Shown here: piece by piece, positions 45,203-53,625 of the stretch
How the letters are laid out: each line of letters opens with the position of its first letter
Numbering within the stretch: position 1 is the stretch's first letter
Assembly: GCF_003850045.1 (NCBI RefSeq)
Contig: NZ_RQJX01000003.1
Span: 1-64,000, forward strand
Length of the DNA: 64,000 nt
Direction of reading: 5' to 3'
Source: Aeromicrobium camelliae
GTDB taxonomy: Bacteria; Actinomycetota; Actinomycetes; Propionibacteriales; Nocardioidaceae
The notes under the pieces: generated by a model
Databases searched by the model: none
Seen by the model: the letters and a program-made list of their open reading frames with translations, nothing else
Told to the model about the DNA's origin: nothing
Made by a program: the position numbers and the translations under genes

Positions 45203-46852
45203 TCAGTTGAACAGCGCGCTCGGGTCGAGGGCGGACGTCGCGGACGGGTCGAGTCGCTCGGCGATGGCCTGCAGTAGCAGCGCCGCGGCGACGGCGCCGG
45301 GGTCGGGGAAGCCGAGGACGCGGTCGGCCAGATAGCTCGCGCGGCCGCGGCGCGCCCGCAGCTGGCTGGTCGCACGTGCCCCCTCGACGGCAGAGCGCAC
45401 GGCCTCGGCGTCGAGGGCGTCGCGGGCGGCCGCGGGCGCCAGCGCGTCGATCATCGTCCGGTCGCCCGGCTGGGCACCACCGACGCGCTGGAGCGCTTCG
45501 AGCCCAGCGCGAAGTCCGTGGGCGAGCCGTTCGGCCGATGCTTCGTCCTCGGCGGCACGCGCGAGTTCGGCGAGGACGAGCCCGAACAGCGGCCCGCTCG
45601 AGCCTCCGACCTCATCGAGATACGCGTCGGCGAGGGACCGCAGTTCCTGCGCGAGACCGTCGCCGCCACGAGCCGCCGCACGCCGCGTGCCGTCGGCCAT
45701 GTTCGTCCCCATGTCGCCGTCACCGCTGCGCTGGTCGAGATCGTTGAGACGAGACCGGTAGTCGGCGAAGCGCCGGGCGACCTCGTCGAGCCACTCCGAT
45801 GACGGGCCGGCGGTCGGCGCCTCCGAAGCGGGCTCGGCCGGCGCGATGTCGCGCATCGCCGACGGCGTCGGAAGCCCCGGCGTCGCGTGATGGGCGAACC
45901 AGAAGCCGAGCCACCGCTCCTCGTGCACAGCCGTGAGCGTGATGGAGAAACCGCGCATGTCGAGCGCGGAGACATATGTCCCGTAGTGGATGCTCGCCAC
46001 CGGCGCGGAGGCCGCGCGCATCGATCCGGCCGCGCTCGCCGCGACGTGGGCCAGCTCCAGATTGCTGACACCGCCGAGACCGTTGACGAAGACGAGATAA
46101 CCGTGGTCGGCCGGACCCACGGCGTCGAGGAGCTCGCCGATCATCCGCTCGACGAGCTTCTCGACCCCCGGATCGGCGATCGACTCGGCAGCGGATTCGC
46201 CGTGGATGCCCACGCCGTACTCCAGCTCGCCCACCTTCACCTCGAACGCGTCACCGCCCGACGGGGCGGTGTGCGCTGCCCGGGCCACCGAGAGAGACCG
46301 CGACCGCGCAACGACCTCCGTGCCCAACTCGAGCAGTTCGTGCAGTGCCAGCCCCTCGTCCGCGGCCGCGCCGAGGATCTTCTCCACCACGACGGTCGCG
46401 CCCGTGCCCCGTCGGCCGACCTCGGCGTCGTCGCTGCCGAGGTCGTCGTCGATGATCAGAGTCGCGACGTCGCGGCCGTTCGCCTTGAGCCGCTCCTCGG
46501 CGATGGCGAAGTTGATGACGTCGCCGGTGTAGTTCTTCACCAGCAGCAGCACCGGATCACCCGGCGACGTCGCCCGCTCCACCGCGGCGACGATCTGCCC
46601 GTTGTGCGGCGAGGTGAAGACCTCCCCGGGGATCGCGACGTCGAGACCGCCGTGCCCGAGGAATCCCGCGTGCATCGGCTCGTGTCCAGCCCCTCCACCG
46701 CTGACGAGGACCACGCGGCGGTACGGCGACCGTCGGCGGGTCCACGCGTAGACCGGCTCGCGATTGACCGAGATCGCCCCGCCGGAGGACATGGCGAGGG
46801 CCTCGAGCGTCACGAGGTGCGGAGCAGCGGGGCTGGAGAAGGGGCTGGACAC
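45203..46852 (-). CDS. Dihydroxyacetone-kinase-family protein (DhaK-DhaL fusion)
   Basis: A 549-residue ATP-type kinase in one chain. The DhaK half has VSGGGAGHEPMHAGFLGHGG, KNYTGDVINFAIAEER and the substrate-binding His in GVGIHGESA near residue 215. The DhaL half has the ATP/Mg loop LDQRSGDGDMGTNM and GGSSGPLFGL. Such kinases phosphorylate dihydroxyacetone, glyceraldehyde or erythrulose. It is the last gene of a PTS-dehydrogenase-aldolase operon, where it could phosphorylate the aldehyde released by the aldolase. The exact substrate is inferred. Confidence 0.9.
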   Translation of the reverse strand: MSSPFSSPAAPHLVTLEALAMSSGGAISVNREPVYAWTRRRSPYRRVVLVSGGGAGHEPMHAGFLGHGGLDVAIPGEVFTSPHNGQIVAAVERATSPGDPVLLLVKNYTGDVINFAIAEERLKANGRDVATLIIDDDLGSDDAEVGRRGTGATVVVEKILGAAADEGLALHELLELGTEVVARSRSLSVARAAHTAPSGGDAFEVKVGELEYGVGIHGESAAESIADPGVEKLVERMIGELLDAVGPADHGYLVFVNGLGGVSNLELAHVAASAAGSMRAASAPVASIHYGTYVSALDMRGFSITLTAVHEERWLGFWFAHHATPGLPTPSAMRDIAPAEPASEAPTAGPSSEWLDEVARRFADYRSRLNDLDQRSGDGDMGTNMADGTRRAAARGGDGLAQELRSLADAYLDEVGGSSGPLFGLVLAELARAAEDEASAERLAHGLRAGLEALQRVGGAQPGDRTMIDALAPAAARDALDAEAVRSAVEGARATSQLRARRGRASYLADRVLGFPDPGAVAAALLLQAIAERLDPSATSALDPSALFN

Positions 46853-46873
46853 GAGACGTCTCCTTGTCGTGGA

Positions 46874-47680
46874 TCAGGGAAGGAAGCGGGCGGGCGGCGC
46901 GATACCGAAGGCATCGGCGAGCTGACGCAGTTGAGCGTCGTCGATGGCGTGATGCTCCGGACCGCGCGACAGCAGCCATGTCGCCGCTGCCTTGTCCACG
47001 CTCTCGACGACCCCCATCGCCGCCTGGATGGAGGGGCCGCATGCGAGCACGCCGTGATACGCCCACACGACAATGCTCGCCTCCCTCAGCTTCTTCGACG
47101 ACTCGGCGCCGATGAGGTCGGTGCCGCACACCATCCACGGGAGCAGACCGACCCCGTCGGGGATCGCGAGGATCGACTCGGAGTTGGTCGCCCACAGAGT
47201 GCGGGTGAACTCGACCTCGTCGAGCGGGTGCACGTGCGTCATCGCCACCAGTTGCGTGGGGTGACAGTGCAGGACCACCCGGTTGTCGGGGTCGACGGTC
47301 ACCCGCTCCTCGTGCCCGCGCAAGTGCGCCGGCAGCTCACTGGTCGGACGACGTTCCCCGCGGTACCCCCAGACGATGTCGTAGGACGCTCCGTCCTCGG
47401 CGAGCGTGACGACGCCGATGTGCTGCTCGGGGTCCTTGACCAGCAGCCGGAAGGGGCTGCCCGCCGCAGTGACGAGAAACGATGCGCCGCCCAGGCCGGT
47501 GACCGGCCGCTCGAGCTGCACGGTCCGCGCCGGCTGATCGCTGTGGAAGCGGTCCCGCTCCTCATCGGTCAGCCGGTAGCTGAGGTTGCCCGCATGGTTC
47601 TCCGCCCACCCGAGCCGGTAGAGATCGGAGCAGACGTCGATCACCGGGTCGAGGATCTCGGAGACGTCGCGGTTCGCCAT
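46874..47680 (-). CDS. RhaD-like class II aldolase (ketose 1-phosphate)
   Basis: A 268-residue protein closely resembling rhamnulose-1-phosphate aldolase RhaD. It has WAENHAGNLSYRL near the N-terminus, TSELPAHLRGHE with the catalytic Glu, VLHCHPTQLVAMTH with two Zn-binding His residues, IPDGVGLLPWMVCGTD and VVWAYHGVLACGPS with the third His. It should split a ketose 1-phosphate into dihydroxyacetone phosphate and an aldehyde. No rhamnose isomerase or kinase is near, so the natural ketose is likely one made by the operon's dehydrogenase. Confidence 0.88.
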   Translation of the reverse strand: MANRDVSEILDPVIDVCSDLYRLGWAENHAGNLSYRLTDEERDRFHSDQPARTVQLERPVTGLGGASFLVTAAGSPFRLLVKDPEQHIGVVTLAEDGASYDIVWGYRGERRPTSELPAHLRGHEERVTVDPDNRVVLHCHPTQLVAMTHVHPLDEVEFTRTLWATNSESILAIPDGVGLLPWMVCGTDLIGAESSKKLREASIVVWAYHGVLACGPSIQAAMGVVESVDKAAATWLLSRGPEHHAIDDAQLRQLADAFGIAPPARFLP

Positions 47681-47878
47681 TCAGTTGCCCTTTCGGTTGC
47701 GGTCGACGTCGACCCCGACGAGGTCGAGCCTGCGAGTGAGGAGCATCGCCAGCACCAGGGCGCACAGTCCCAGTGCGAGGTTCCAGCTCACGATGCTGAT
47801 GACGAGGAACACCGCGCTCAGCGCCACGCCGGCGAGGAATAGGACCTTGGTCATCCGGTCAACTGCGCGGGGCTGCAT
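47681..47878 (-). CDS. Small two-helix membrane protein in PTS operon
   Basis: A 65-residue protein with two hydrophobic helices (about residues 12-30 and 32-48) and a basic, Asp-rich tail. The ATG at 47876-47878 is preferred because GGAGGG stands five bases before it. This start overlaps the end of the IIC gene by 20 bases; an ATG at 47854 is the alternative. It ends in the base before the aldolase gene's stop-to-start junction. It may assist the PTS permease, but I know of no such family. Confidence 0.72.
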   Translation of the reverse strand: MQPRAVDRMTKVLFLAGVALSAVFLVISIVSWNLALGLCALVLAMLLTRRLDLVGVDVDRNRKGN

Positions 47879-49232
47879 GCTGTCCCTCCAGTTCGGCCTT
47901 GATCGCCAGGTCGTCGCGCTTGATGCCGCGGAAGTAGTAGACGGCGAGCGCGATCGTCACGAGCGCGAGGATGATGCCCACGACACTGCCCTGGACCGCC
48001 TCGGTGGCGATGTAGCGCAGTTCGGAGATGTCCATGCCGAACCAGGCGAGCTGCTGACCCTCGGGTGTCTCGACGCCGCCGCTGCTGCTGGCGAGCGAGG
48101 TGAAGTACGGGGCGAAGTACGTCGCCACGTACAGCTGCATCGGGATGCCGATGATCGTGCCGATCGCCATCTTCACGAAATTGCCCATCGTGAAGAAGAA
48201 GAGCGGGACGACGAGGCAGATGTTCATCAGACCGCCGAACGGCAGCACGATGTTGCCCGGCAGGATGAGCGCGTACAGCAGCAGGACCGGGATGGTCATG
48301 ATCATGAGGAGCCAGTGCTCCGAACGCCCGGCCATGACCGGCCAGTCCAGGCCGATCGTGAACTCGCGGTCGGCGAACCGCTTCTTCGTGAAGTTCGTGG
48401 CCGCTTCGCTCACTGGCGTGAGCGCCGTCGTGAACAGCTTGGCGACGAGCGGGAAGAGCGTCAGCGCAGCCGCGGCCTGGATGCCCAGGGTCAGCGTCGC
48501 GCTGAAGTCGTACCCGCCCAGAGCGCCGATCGCGCAGCCGATGAGGAAGCCCATGACGTGGTTCTCACCGAACACGCCGATCTTCTCGCGCAGCTTCTGA
48601 GCGTCGATGTTCCAGGTGGACGGGAGCACCCGGTCCATGATCTTCACGAACGGGTAGAGCCAGATTCCGGTGAGGAACATCGGGTGCGGCATGGAGACGC
48701 CCGGAATCCCGGTGAGCTTCTGCAGCCGGTAGCGGGTGACGTCGGCGTTCTTGAGCTCGGCGACGGCCTGGAGCGTCGCCACCGCGAAGCCCAGCCACAC
48801 CAGGTCCGAGACGTAGGTGACGAGGAACGCCGTGAGGACCTTGTTGCCGACGTTCCACATGTCCACGTTGAGGCAGGTGGTCCAGCGCATCGCGAGCATC
48901 ACGAGGTTGACGACGATCTGGATCGGGAACATCAGGAAGGCGAATTGCCATCCCCACGCCAGCCCGAGCGCGGGCGGCCAGCCCATGTCGAGCGCGCTCA
49001 GACTCACGCCGGTGTTCTCCACGAAGGCCTGCGACGCGGTGCCGACGTTGTTGAGCATGAAGTCCACGACGAGCGAGATGCCGGCCAGCGCCACACCCAG
49101 GGTGAGGCCGGCCGAGATCGCCCGGGTGATCTTCATCCGGAACGTGATGCCGATCAGGGTCAGGATGACCGCGAGGAAGACCGGCGCGCCGAGGTCGATG
49201 AGACCTTGGAAGACGGTGCGCAGTGCGTCCAT
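47859..49232 (-). CDS. PTS galactitol-type IIC permease
   Basis: A 457-residue GatC/SgcC-family membrane protein. It starts MDALRTVFQGLIDLGAPVFL, with MKITRAISAGLTLGVALAGI and GFLIGCAIGALGGYDF, and about ten helices. It transports and helps phosphorylate a polyol or sugar with IIB and IIA encoded upstream. The galactitol family covers several polyols, so the substrate cannot be named. Confidence 0.9.
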   Translation of the reverse strand: MDALRTVFQGLIDLGAPVFLAVILTLIGITFRMKITRAISAGLTLGVALAGISLVVDFMLNNVGTASQAFVENTGVSLSALDMGWPPALGLAWGWQFAFLMFPIQIVVNLVMLAMRWTTCLNVDMWNVGNKVLTAFLVTYVSDLVWLGFAVATLQAVAELKNADVTRYRLQKLTGIPGVSMPHPMFLTGIWLYPFVKIMDRVLPSTWNIDAQKLREKIGVFGENHVMGFLIGCAIGALGGYDFSATLTLGIQAAAALTLFPLVAKLFTTALTPVSEAATNFTKKRFADREFTIGLDWPVMAGRSEHWLLMIMTIPVLLLYALILPGNIVLPFGGLMNICLVVPLFFFTMGNFVKMAIGTIIGIPMQLYVATYFAPYFTSLASSSGGVETPEGQQLAWFGMDISELRYIATEAVQGSVVGIILALVTIALAVYYFRGIKRDDLAIKAELEGQHAAPRS

Positions 49233-49242
49233 GTCCGCCTCC

Positions 49243-49533
49243 TCAGCCTTCGCCGAGGGCGGTGAGGATCTTGGCGAACTCGTCCTCGGCGCCCATGCCG
49301 GTCAGGAAGGGGATCCCGCTGAACGTCGGGATGTCGTACTGGGCCTCGCCGTGCTGGGCGATGGACACGTACACGTCCGCGCTCTTGATGTAGGTCGGGA
49401 TCGAGTTGATGTTGATGGCCTCGACGCTGACGCTGCCGCGGAGTCCGCGGTCGGCGAGCAGGTTCTCGAGCTTGACGGCGACGGTCTGGGAGGTGGCGAT
49501 GCCACCCCCGCACGCCACGATGATGGTTTTCAT
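49243..49533 (-). CDS. PTS galactitol-type IIB subunit
   Basis: A 96-residue IIB protein. The phosphorylated Cys is in IIVACGGGIATSQ at residue 8. It accepts phosphate from IIA and gives it to the sugar carried by IIC. It lies 10 bases before the IIC gene. Confidence 0.92.
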   Translation of the reverse strand: MKTIIVACGGGIATSQTVAVKLENLLADRGLRGSVSVEAININSIPTYIKSADVYVSIAQHGEAQYDIPTFSGIPFLTGMGAEDEFAKILTALGEG

Positions 49534-49560
49534 AGGGGGTTTCTCGATTCTCGGGGGATG

Positions 49561-50028
49561 TCAGCTGATGGTGCGCGCGATGATCGCGAACAGAGCATCG
49601 GCGTCGGGGGCCGCCTTGAGGGCCTCCATGGTCTCGGTGTCGGAGAACATGCCGATGAGCGACTGCAGCGTCGTGAGCTGCGAGGTCGCGTCCGCGAGGG
49701 CGATCATCACGACGAGTTCGACCTCGACCGTCTGAGCGTTCGCGCCCATCTGGTGGAAGGTGACCGGCTCGGCGAGCCGGGCGACGCTGAGGAAGGACTC
49801 ATTGACGTGCTCGGGGTCCGTGTGCGGGATCGCCACGGGCATGACGGCGGTGGGAAGTCCGGTCGGGAACTTCTCCTCACGCGCCAGGAGTGCGTCGGCG
49901 AAGGTGGGCTCGACCGTGCCGCGAGCGAGCAGCTGATCGGCCATCTCCCTGAGCAGGTCGTCACGCGAGGCCGCTCGGACCCCGACCCGCACGAAGTCGG
50001 GATGCAGCAGCGAGGCGACGGTGCTCAT
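49561..50028 (-). CDS. PTS IIA subunit (fructose/mannitol/galactitol type)
   Basis: A 155-residue IIA protein of the PTS_EIIA_2 domain. The phospho-His is in VMPVAIPHTDPEHV near residue 69. Its start overlaps the stop of the dehydrogenase gene by 4 bases. It relays phosphate from HPr to IIB. Confidence 0.9.
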   Translation of the reverse strand: MSTVASLLHPDFVRVGVRAASRDDLLREMADQLLARGTVEPTFADALLAREEKFPTGLPTAVMPVAIPHTDPEHVNESFLSVARLAEPVTFHQMGANAQTVEVELVVMIALADATSQLTTLQSLIGMFSDTETMEALKAAPDADALFAIIARTIS

Positions 50029-51050
50029 ACGTCGTACCGGATGACGTTCTTGATGACCTCACCGCGAGCGTGCTCGCGGATCGCGGCCTCGAGATCGTCG
50101 AGTTCGTAGGAGTTCTGCACGAAGTCCTCGTGATGGATCGCGCCCATCTTGAGCAGCTCGAACGCCGCACGCACGTGGATCGGCGTCGTGTGGAAGATGC
50201 CCTTCGCGGTGATCTGGTCGTAGTGGAAGCGAGTGCAGTCGAGGGTGACCGACGTGCCCTTCTTGGTGCCGCCGAAGAACAGGACCGTGCCACCGGGGCA
50301 GACCATGTCGAAGGCGAGCTCCCACACCTGCGGCAGGCCGGTCGCTTCGATCGCGATGTCGACGCCGCGACCGTCCTCGGTGAGCTCCTTGACAGCGGCG
50401 ACCTGGTCGACGCCGTCGTGGATGGCGATGGTGTGCTGCGCGCCGAGCTTCGTGGCGAGCTGGAGGCGCTTCTCGTTGACGTCCTGCGCGATGACGCGGG
50501 CGCCGCGCAGGTGCGCGAGACGGATGAACATCAGACCGATCGGGCCGCAGCCGATCACGACGACCGTGTCGCCGAGTTCGATCGGCACCTGAGCGGTTCC
50601 GTAGACGGCGCAGGCGAGCGGCTCCGTCAGCGCCGCCTGCTCGTAGGGCATGTCGTCGGGAAGGCGGAACATCGTCTCGTTGACGATGCGCTCGGGGATG
50701 AGCTGGTACTCCGCGTACGCGCCGAGGTTCGAGGGCAGGTCCACGCACATGGAGTGGTTGCCCTTCTTGCAGTAGTAGCACTGGTGGCAGGGGGCGGTGT
50801 TGTGCGCAACGACGCGGTCGCCCACGGCGAAGCGCGTCACGCCCTCGCCCACCGCGTGCACGACACCGGCGGCCTCGTGCCCGATCAGGTGAGGCGGGTC
50901 GTAGCGGTAGCCGCGCATGAACATCTTGATGTCGGTGCCGCAGGTCAGGGTCACCTTGTTCTGCACTACGACCTCACCCGGACCCGGCGTGGGGATCTCC
51001 ACGTCCTGGATGCGCACGTCTTCGATGCCGTAGTAAACCGCTTGCTTCAT
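50025..51050 (-). CDS. Zinc-dependent polyol (phosphate) dehydrogenase
   Basis: A 341-residue medium-chain dehydrogenase of the sorbitol/galactitol-1-phosphate type. It has the catalytic Zn ligands Cys in TLTCGTD and GHEAAG (His, Glu), the structural zinc set CHQCYYCKKGNHSMC, and the NAD site VVIGCGPIGLMFIRLAHLRG. It would oxidise the polyol phosphate imported by the PTS to a ketose phosphate. The ATG at 51048-51050 is preferred over one 54 bases upstream. It is the first gene of the operon and is divergent from a DeoR regulator. Confidence 0.9.
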   Translation of the reverse strand: MKQAVYYGIEDVRIQDVEIPTPGPGEVVVQNKVTLTCGTDIKMFMRGYRYDPPHLIGHEAAGVVHAVGEGVTRFAVGDRVVAHNTAPCHQCYYCKKGNHSMCVDLPSNLGAYAEYQLIPERIVNETMFRLPDDMPYEQAALTEPLACAVYGTAQVPIELGDTVVVIGCGPIGLMFIRLAHLRGARVIAQDVNEKRLQLATKLGAQHTIAIHDGVDQVAAVKELTEDGRGVDIAIEATGLPQVWELAFDMVCPGGTVLFFGGTKKGTSVTLDCTRFHYDQITAKGIFHTTPIHVRAAFELLKMGAIHHEDFVQNSYELDDLEAAIREHARGEVIKNVIRYDV

Positions 51051-51110
51051 TCGCCTCACCCTGGTGTGATGCGGTGCGCACTGCTGTCCGCCGCTGTGAC
51101 GCACCTAACA

Positions 51111-51167
51111 ACTTGACTGGACAAGTAAACATGAACGGGCAGAATGAAGTCAATACGGATGCCCGTT
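51111..51167. promoter_or_regulatory. Two dyads in the divergent polyol/DeoR promoter
   Basis: ACTTGACTGGACAAGT (51111-51126) has perfect 5-base arms. Downstream, AACGGGCA (51134-51141) pairs with TGCCCGTT (51160-51167) across 18 bases. Both lie in an AT-richer stretch between the operon and the regulator and are good candidates for DeoR binding. Confidence 0.6.
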
Positions 51168-51193
51168 TCGTTTTGAATGGAGACATAGCCTCG

Positions 51194-51967
51194 ATGTACG
51201 CCGCCGAACGCCACCGCGAGATCGTCGCCGCGGTGCGCCAGCACGACCGCGTGACCGTCCAGGAGCTGGCGGGTCGCCTGTCGGTGACTCCGGAGACGAT
51301 CCGCCGCGACCTCAGCGAGCTCGAACAGCGCGGCCTGCTGCGGCGGACGCACGGCGGCGCGGTCCGGGTGGAGCGTACGTCCTACGTCTCTCCGGTCACT
51401 GACGCAGAACGACAGAACCTCAACGCGGCGGAGAAGACCGCGATCGCGCGCGAGGCGCTTGCGCACGTCGAAGACGACTCGACGATCGCCATCGACGCCG
51501 GCACCTCGACGATCAAGCTGGCGGAACTGATCGGACCGGAACGGCGGCTGACGGTCGTCACGTACTCGCTCGTCGTCGCTACGGTGCTGGCCGGACATCC
51601 CCATGTGTCCGTCCACCTGCTGGGCGGACGCGTCGTGGCCAACTCCCGTTCGGCCGTCGGGCCGTGGACGGAGGAGCTCGTCGATCGCGTCACACTCGAC
51701 ACGGCGTTCCTCAGCGTCGACGGTGTCAATGTCCGCCACGGCATCACGACGCACAATATCGATGAAGCCTCGATCAAGGCCAAACTCATGAAGGCGGCCC
51801 GCTCCACGGTGGTCCTGGCCGATTCGACCAAATTCGGCCGGGAGGAATTCGGACGCATTGCGGCCTTGAGCGAAGTCGACACGATTCTGACGAACGAAGG
51901 GGTCGACCTCGACCATGTTCACGACGTCCGCGAAAGCGGAGCGAACGTCACCATCGTTCCGGTGTAG
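51194..51967 (+). CDS. DeoR/GlpR-family regulator of the polyol operon
   Basis: A 257-residue DeoR regulator. The HTH has MYAAERHREIVAAVRQHD and LAGRLSVTPETIRRDLSELE. The sugar-phosphate sensor domain has DAGTSTIKLAEL and ADSTKFGREEFG with the conserved Lys. It should repress the divergent PTS operon until a sugar phosphate binds. The ATG at 51194 gives the normal DeoR N-terminus; earlier starts would read through the operator dyads. Confidence 0.9.
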   Translation: MYAAERHREIVAAVRQHDRVTVQELAGRLSVTPETIRRDLSELEQRGLLRRTHGGAVRVERTSYVSPVTDAERQNLNAAEKTAIAREALAHVEDDSTIAIDAGTSTIKLAELIGPERRLTVVTYSLVVATVLAGHPHVSVHLLGGRVVANSRSAVGPWTEELVDRVTLDTAFLSVDGVNVRHGITTHNIDEASIKAKLMKAARSTVVLADSTKFGREEFGRIAALSEVDTILTNEGVDLDHVHDVRESGANVTIVPV

Positions 51968-52010
51968 CCGAAGAATTGCTGCACCAACACAGAACACCTA
52001 TAGTCGAATC

Positions 52011-52358
52011 GTGGCCAAGAAAACAATTGAGAAGTTCTTCTCCGATATCAGCGGCGAAGAAATCGAAAGCGGAACTCCGACTCTCACTTTCGCCTTTGAC
52101 GGGACGACGTACGAAATCGACGTCACCGATAAGGAAAAGAGCGAGATCGAGAAGGCCTTCGCCCCGTACATCCGGGCAGGTCGCAAGGCGAGCGGTGCGG
52201 GAAACACCCGCCGACGCACTCGTCGTTCGAGCGGTTCGTCGAATTCGGGATCGCAGGCCAAGGAAGTGCGCGCCTGGGCCAAGGAGCAGGGCATTGAGGT
52301 GCCGGCTCGTGGGCGAATTCCGGCGGAGGTTCTCGAGAAGTACAACGCCGCCAACTGA
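52011..52358 (+). CDS. Lsr2-like nucleoid-associated protein
   Basis: A 115-residue Lsr2/H-NS-like protein. The N-terminal dimerisation domain ends with TLTFAFDGTTYEIDVTDKEK, then a basic GNTRRRTRRSSGSSNSGSQA linker. The C-terminal AT-hook-like domain is WAKEQGIEVPARGRIPAEV, with the RGR core that enters the minor groove. Such proteins silence horizontally acquired AT-rich genes. The GTG at 52011 is used. It stands directly before the IS-rich junction and is lower in GC than its neighbours. It may not be the only copy in the genome. Confidence 0.88.
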   Translation: MAKKTIEKFFSDISGEEIESGTPTLTFAFDGTTYEIDVTDKEKSEIEKAFAPYIRAGRKASGAGNTRRRTRRSSGSSNSGSQAKEVRAWAKEQGIEVPARGRIPAEVLEKYNAAN

Positions 52359-52375
52359 ACACATGCAGGACGAAG

Positions 52376-52397
52376 GCCCCAGCTCGTGGAGCTGGGG
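52376..52397 (+). terminator. Terminator of the lsr2-like gene
   Basis: GCCCCAGCTC and GAGCTGGGG form a 9-base-pair stem around a GTG loop, 17 bases after the lsr2 stop. The last base touches the left end of the IS30-type element. Confidence 0.75.
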
Positions 52398-53444
52398 GCG
52401 GTGTCAAGTCGTGGAAGCAACGAGTAGTCGGTTGAAGGCTTCGCGTGGGGTGAGGTACCCGAGGGTGGCGCGGGGGCGGTCGTTCATTTCTTCCGCGATG
52501 GCGGTGAGGTGGGGCTGGTGGGTTGTTATCTGGGTGCCTTTGGGGAGGTACTCGCGGACCAGCCCGTTCGTGTTCTCGTTCGTGCCGCGTTCCCAGGGGC
52601 TGCGTGGGTGGGCGAAGTAGACGGGCATGTCGGTCGCCACGCTCAACGCGGCGTGCTGGGCCATTTCCGGGCCCTGATCCCAGGTGATGGACCCGCTCAT
52701 CAACTGCGGAAGACCACGCACATGGTCGATCACGGTATCCACGACGGCTTCACTGGAACGTCCCTCCGGCAGGGGGAGCAGTATCAGGAACCGGGTCTTG
52801 CGCTCGACCAGGGTCACCGCAGCACTCTTGCCTGCCGCGCCGATGATCAGGTCACCTTCCCAGTGCCCGGGCACACGCCGGTCATCGACCCCGTCGGGGC
52901 GGTCATCGATGGAGACCATGCCCACGATCCGTGCTCCGCCGTTGCAGGTATCGGTGCGGGGCTTGCGGCGCGTGCGCTTGGAACGCAACAAGATCCCCGC
53001 CTTGGCGAGCTCTCCCTTGGGGAGGGCGTAAATGTATGGGTAGATCGCTTCGTGAGAGACGGCACGGCCTTCCGCGTCGAGGGAACCAGGCAACACCTCC
53101 CGGGTGCGGTCGTCGGCCTCTGCGCGCAACCTGCCCGCGATCTGGTTCGGGGTCCGCGAACGGCGCAAATCCGCACGCACTCGCGCGGCAAGCACCGGAT
53201 CGGCGGCAACCTTCCGGGCCTGCGGACGCGCCCGCCGCTTCCTGGCTTTCTCGTCCGCGGTCACGATCCGATACCCGCGGGTCTTCGTCGAGTTCCGGCG
53301 AATCTCCCGCGAGACCACCGACGGGGCTCGTCCGATCCGCTCGGCGATCTGCCGCACCGTCAACTTCGCCTGGACCCCGGCACCGATCTCGGCACGGTCA
53401 TGGAACGTCAACACTCGCCGCTGCAACGACGCTATGACACCGCC
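52397..53444 (-). mobile_element. IS30-family insertion sequence
   Basis: About 1048 bases bounded by a 10-base terminal inverted repeat GGCGGTGTCA (52397-52406) and TGACACCGCC (53435-53444). The transposase stop lies in the left repeat. The right side lies inside an IS3-family orfB; the left side abuts the lsr2 terminator. The flanks therefore do not match and there is no evident short target duplication, so one side was probably lost by deletion or recombination. Confidence 0.85.
52404..53426 (-). CDS. IS30-family transposase
   Basis: A 340-residue DDE transposase. The HTH has LTVRQIAERIGRAPSVVSRE, and catalytic residues are Asp in HWEGDLIIG, Asp in TWDQGPEMA and Glu in GTNENTNGLVREY. C-terminal NDRPRATLGYLTPREAF is typical. 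The length is normal and the start is TTG at 53424-53426. It appears complete. Confidence 0.92.
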   Translation of the reverse strand: MQRRVLTFHDRAEIGAGVQAKLTVRQIAERIGRAPSVVSREIRRNSTKTRGYRIVTADEKARKRRARPQARKVAADPVLAARVRADLRRSRTPNQIAGRLRAEADDRTREVLPGSLDAEGRAVSHEAIYPYIYALPKGELAKAGILLRSKRTRRKPRTDTCNGGARIVGMVSIDDRPDGVDDRRVPGHWEGDLIIGAAGKSAAVTLVERKTRFLILLPLPEGRSSEAVVDTVIDHVRGLPQLMSGSITWDQGPEMAQHAALSVATDMPVYFAHPRSPWERGTNENTNGLVREYLPKGTQITTHQPHLTAIAEEMNDRPRATLGYLTPREAFNRLLVASTT

Positions 53445-53625
53445 TGTGCGCGTCGAACAACGCGTTGGCGCGATACGCCTCGACGAGTTCGGAGTCGGTG
53501 ACCGGGCTCTTCAGCCAGCGGTAGTAGGGCTGGCGGGCGAGTTTGAGCACCCTGCACGTCACCGTCACAGGCACCCTGATCGAGGCGTCCTTGGCGGCCA
53601 GTTCACGGACGAGCGGGAACATCAT
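53445..53625 (-). pseudogene. IS3-family transposase orfB, 5' remnant
   Basis: About 60 residues of the N-terminus of an IS3 OrfB. It has MMFPLVRELAAKDASIRVPV, LKLARQPYYRWLKSP and YRANALFDAHR, then is cut where the IS30-type element begins; normal continuation and the whole integrase core are missing. Its start overlaps the orfA stop by 4 bases, as usual in this family. Confidence 0.85.

Noticed and set aside
45887-49265. Long + strand frames opposite the DHA kinase and PTS IIC genes
   Set aside because: They are phase shadows; the leftward products have clear family motifs and tight operon spacing.
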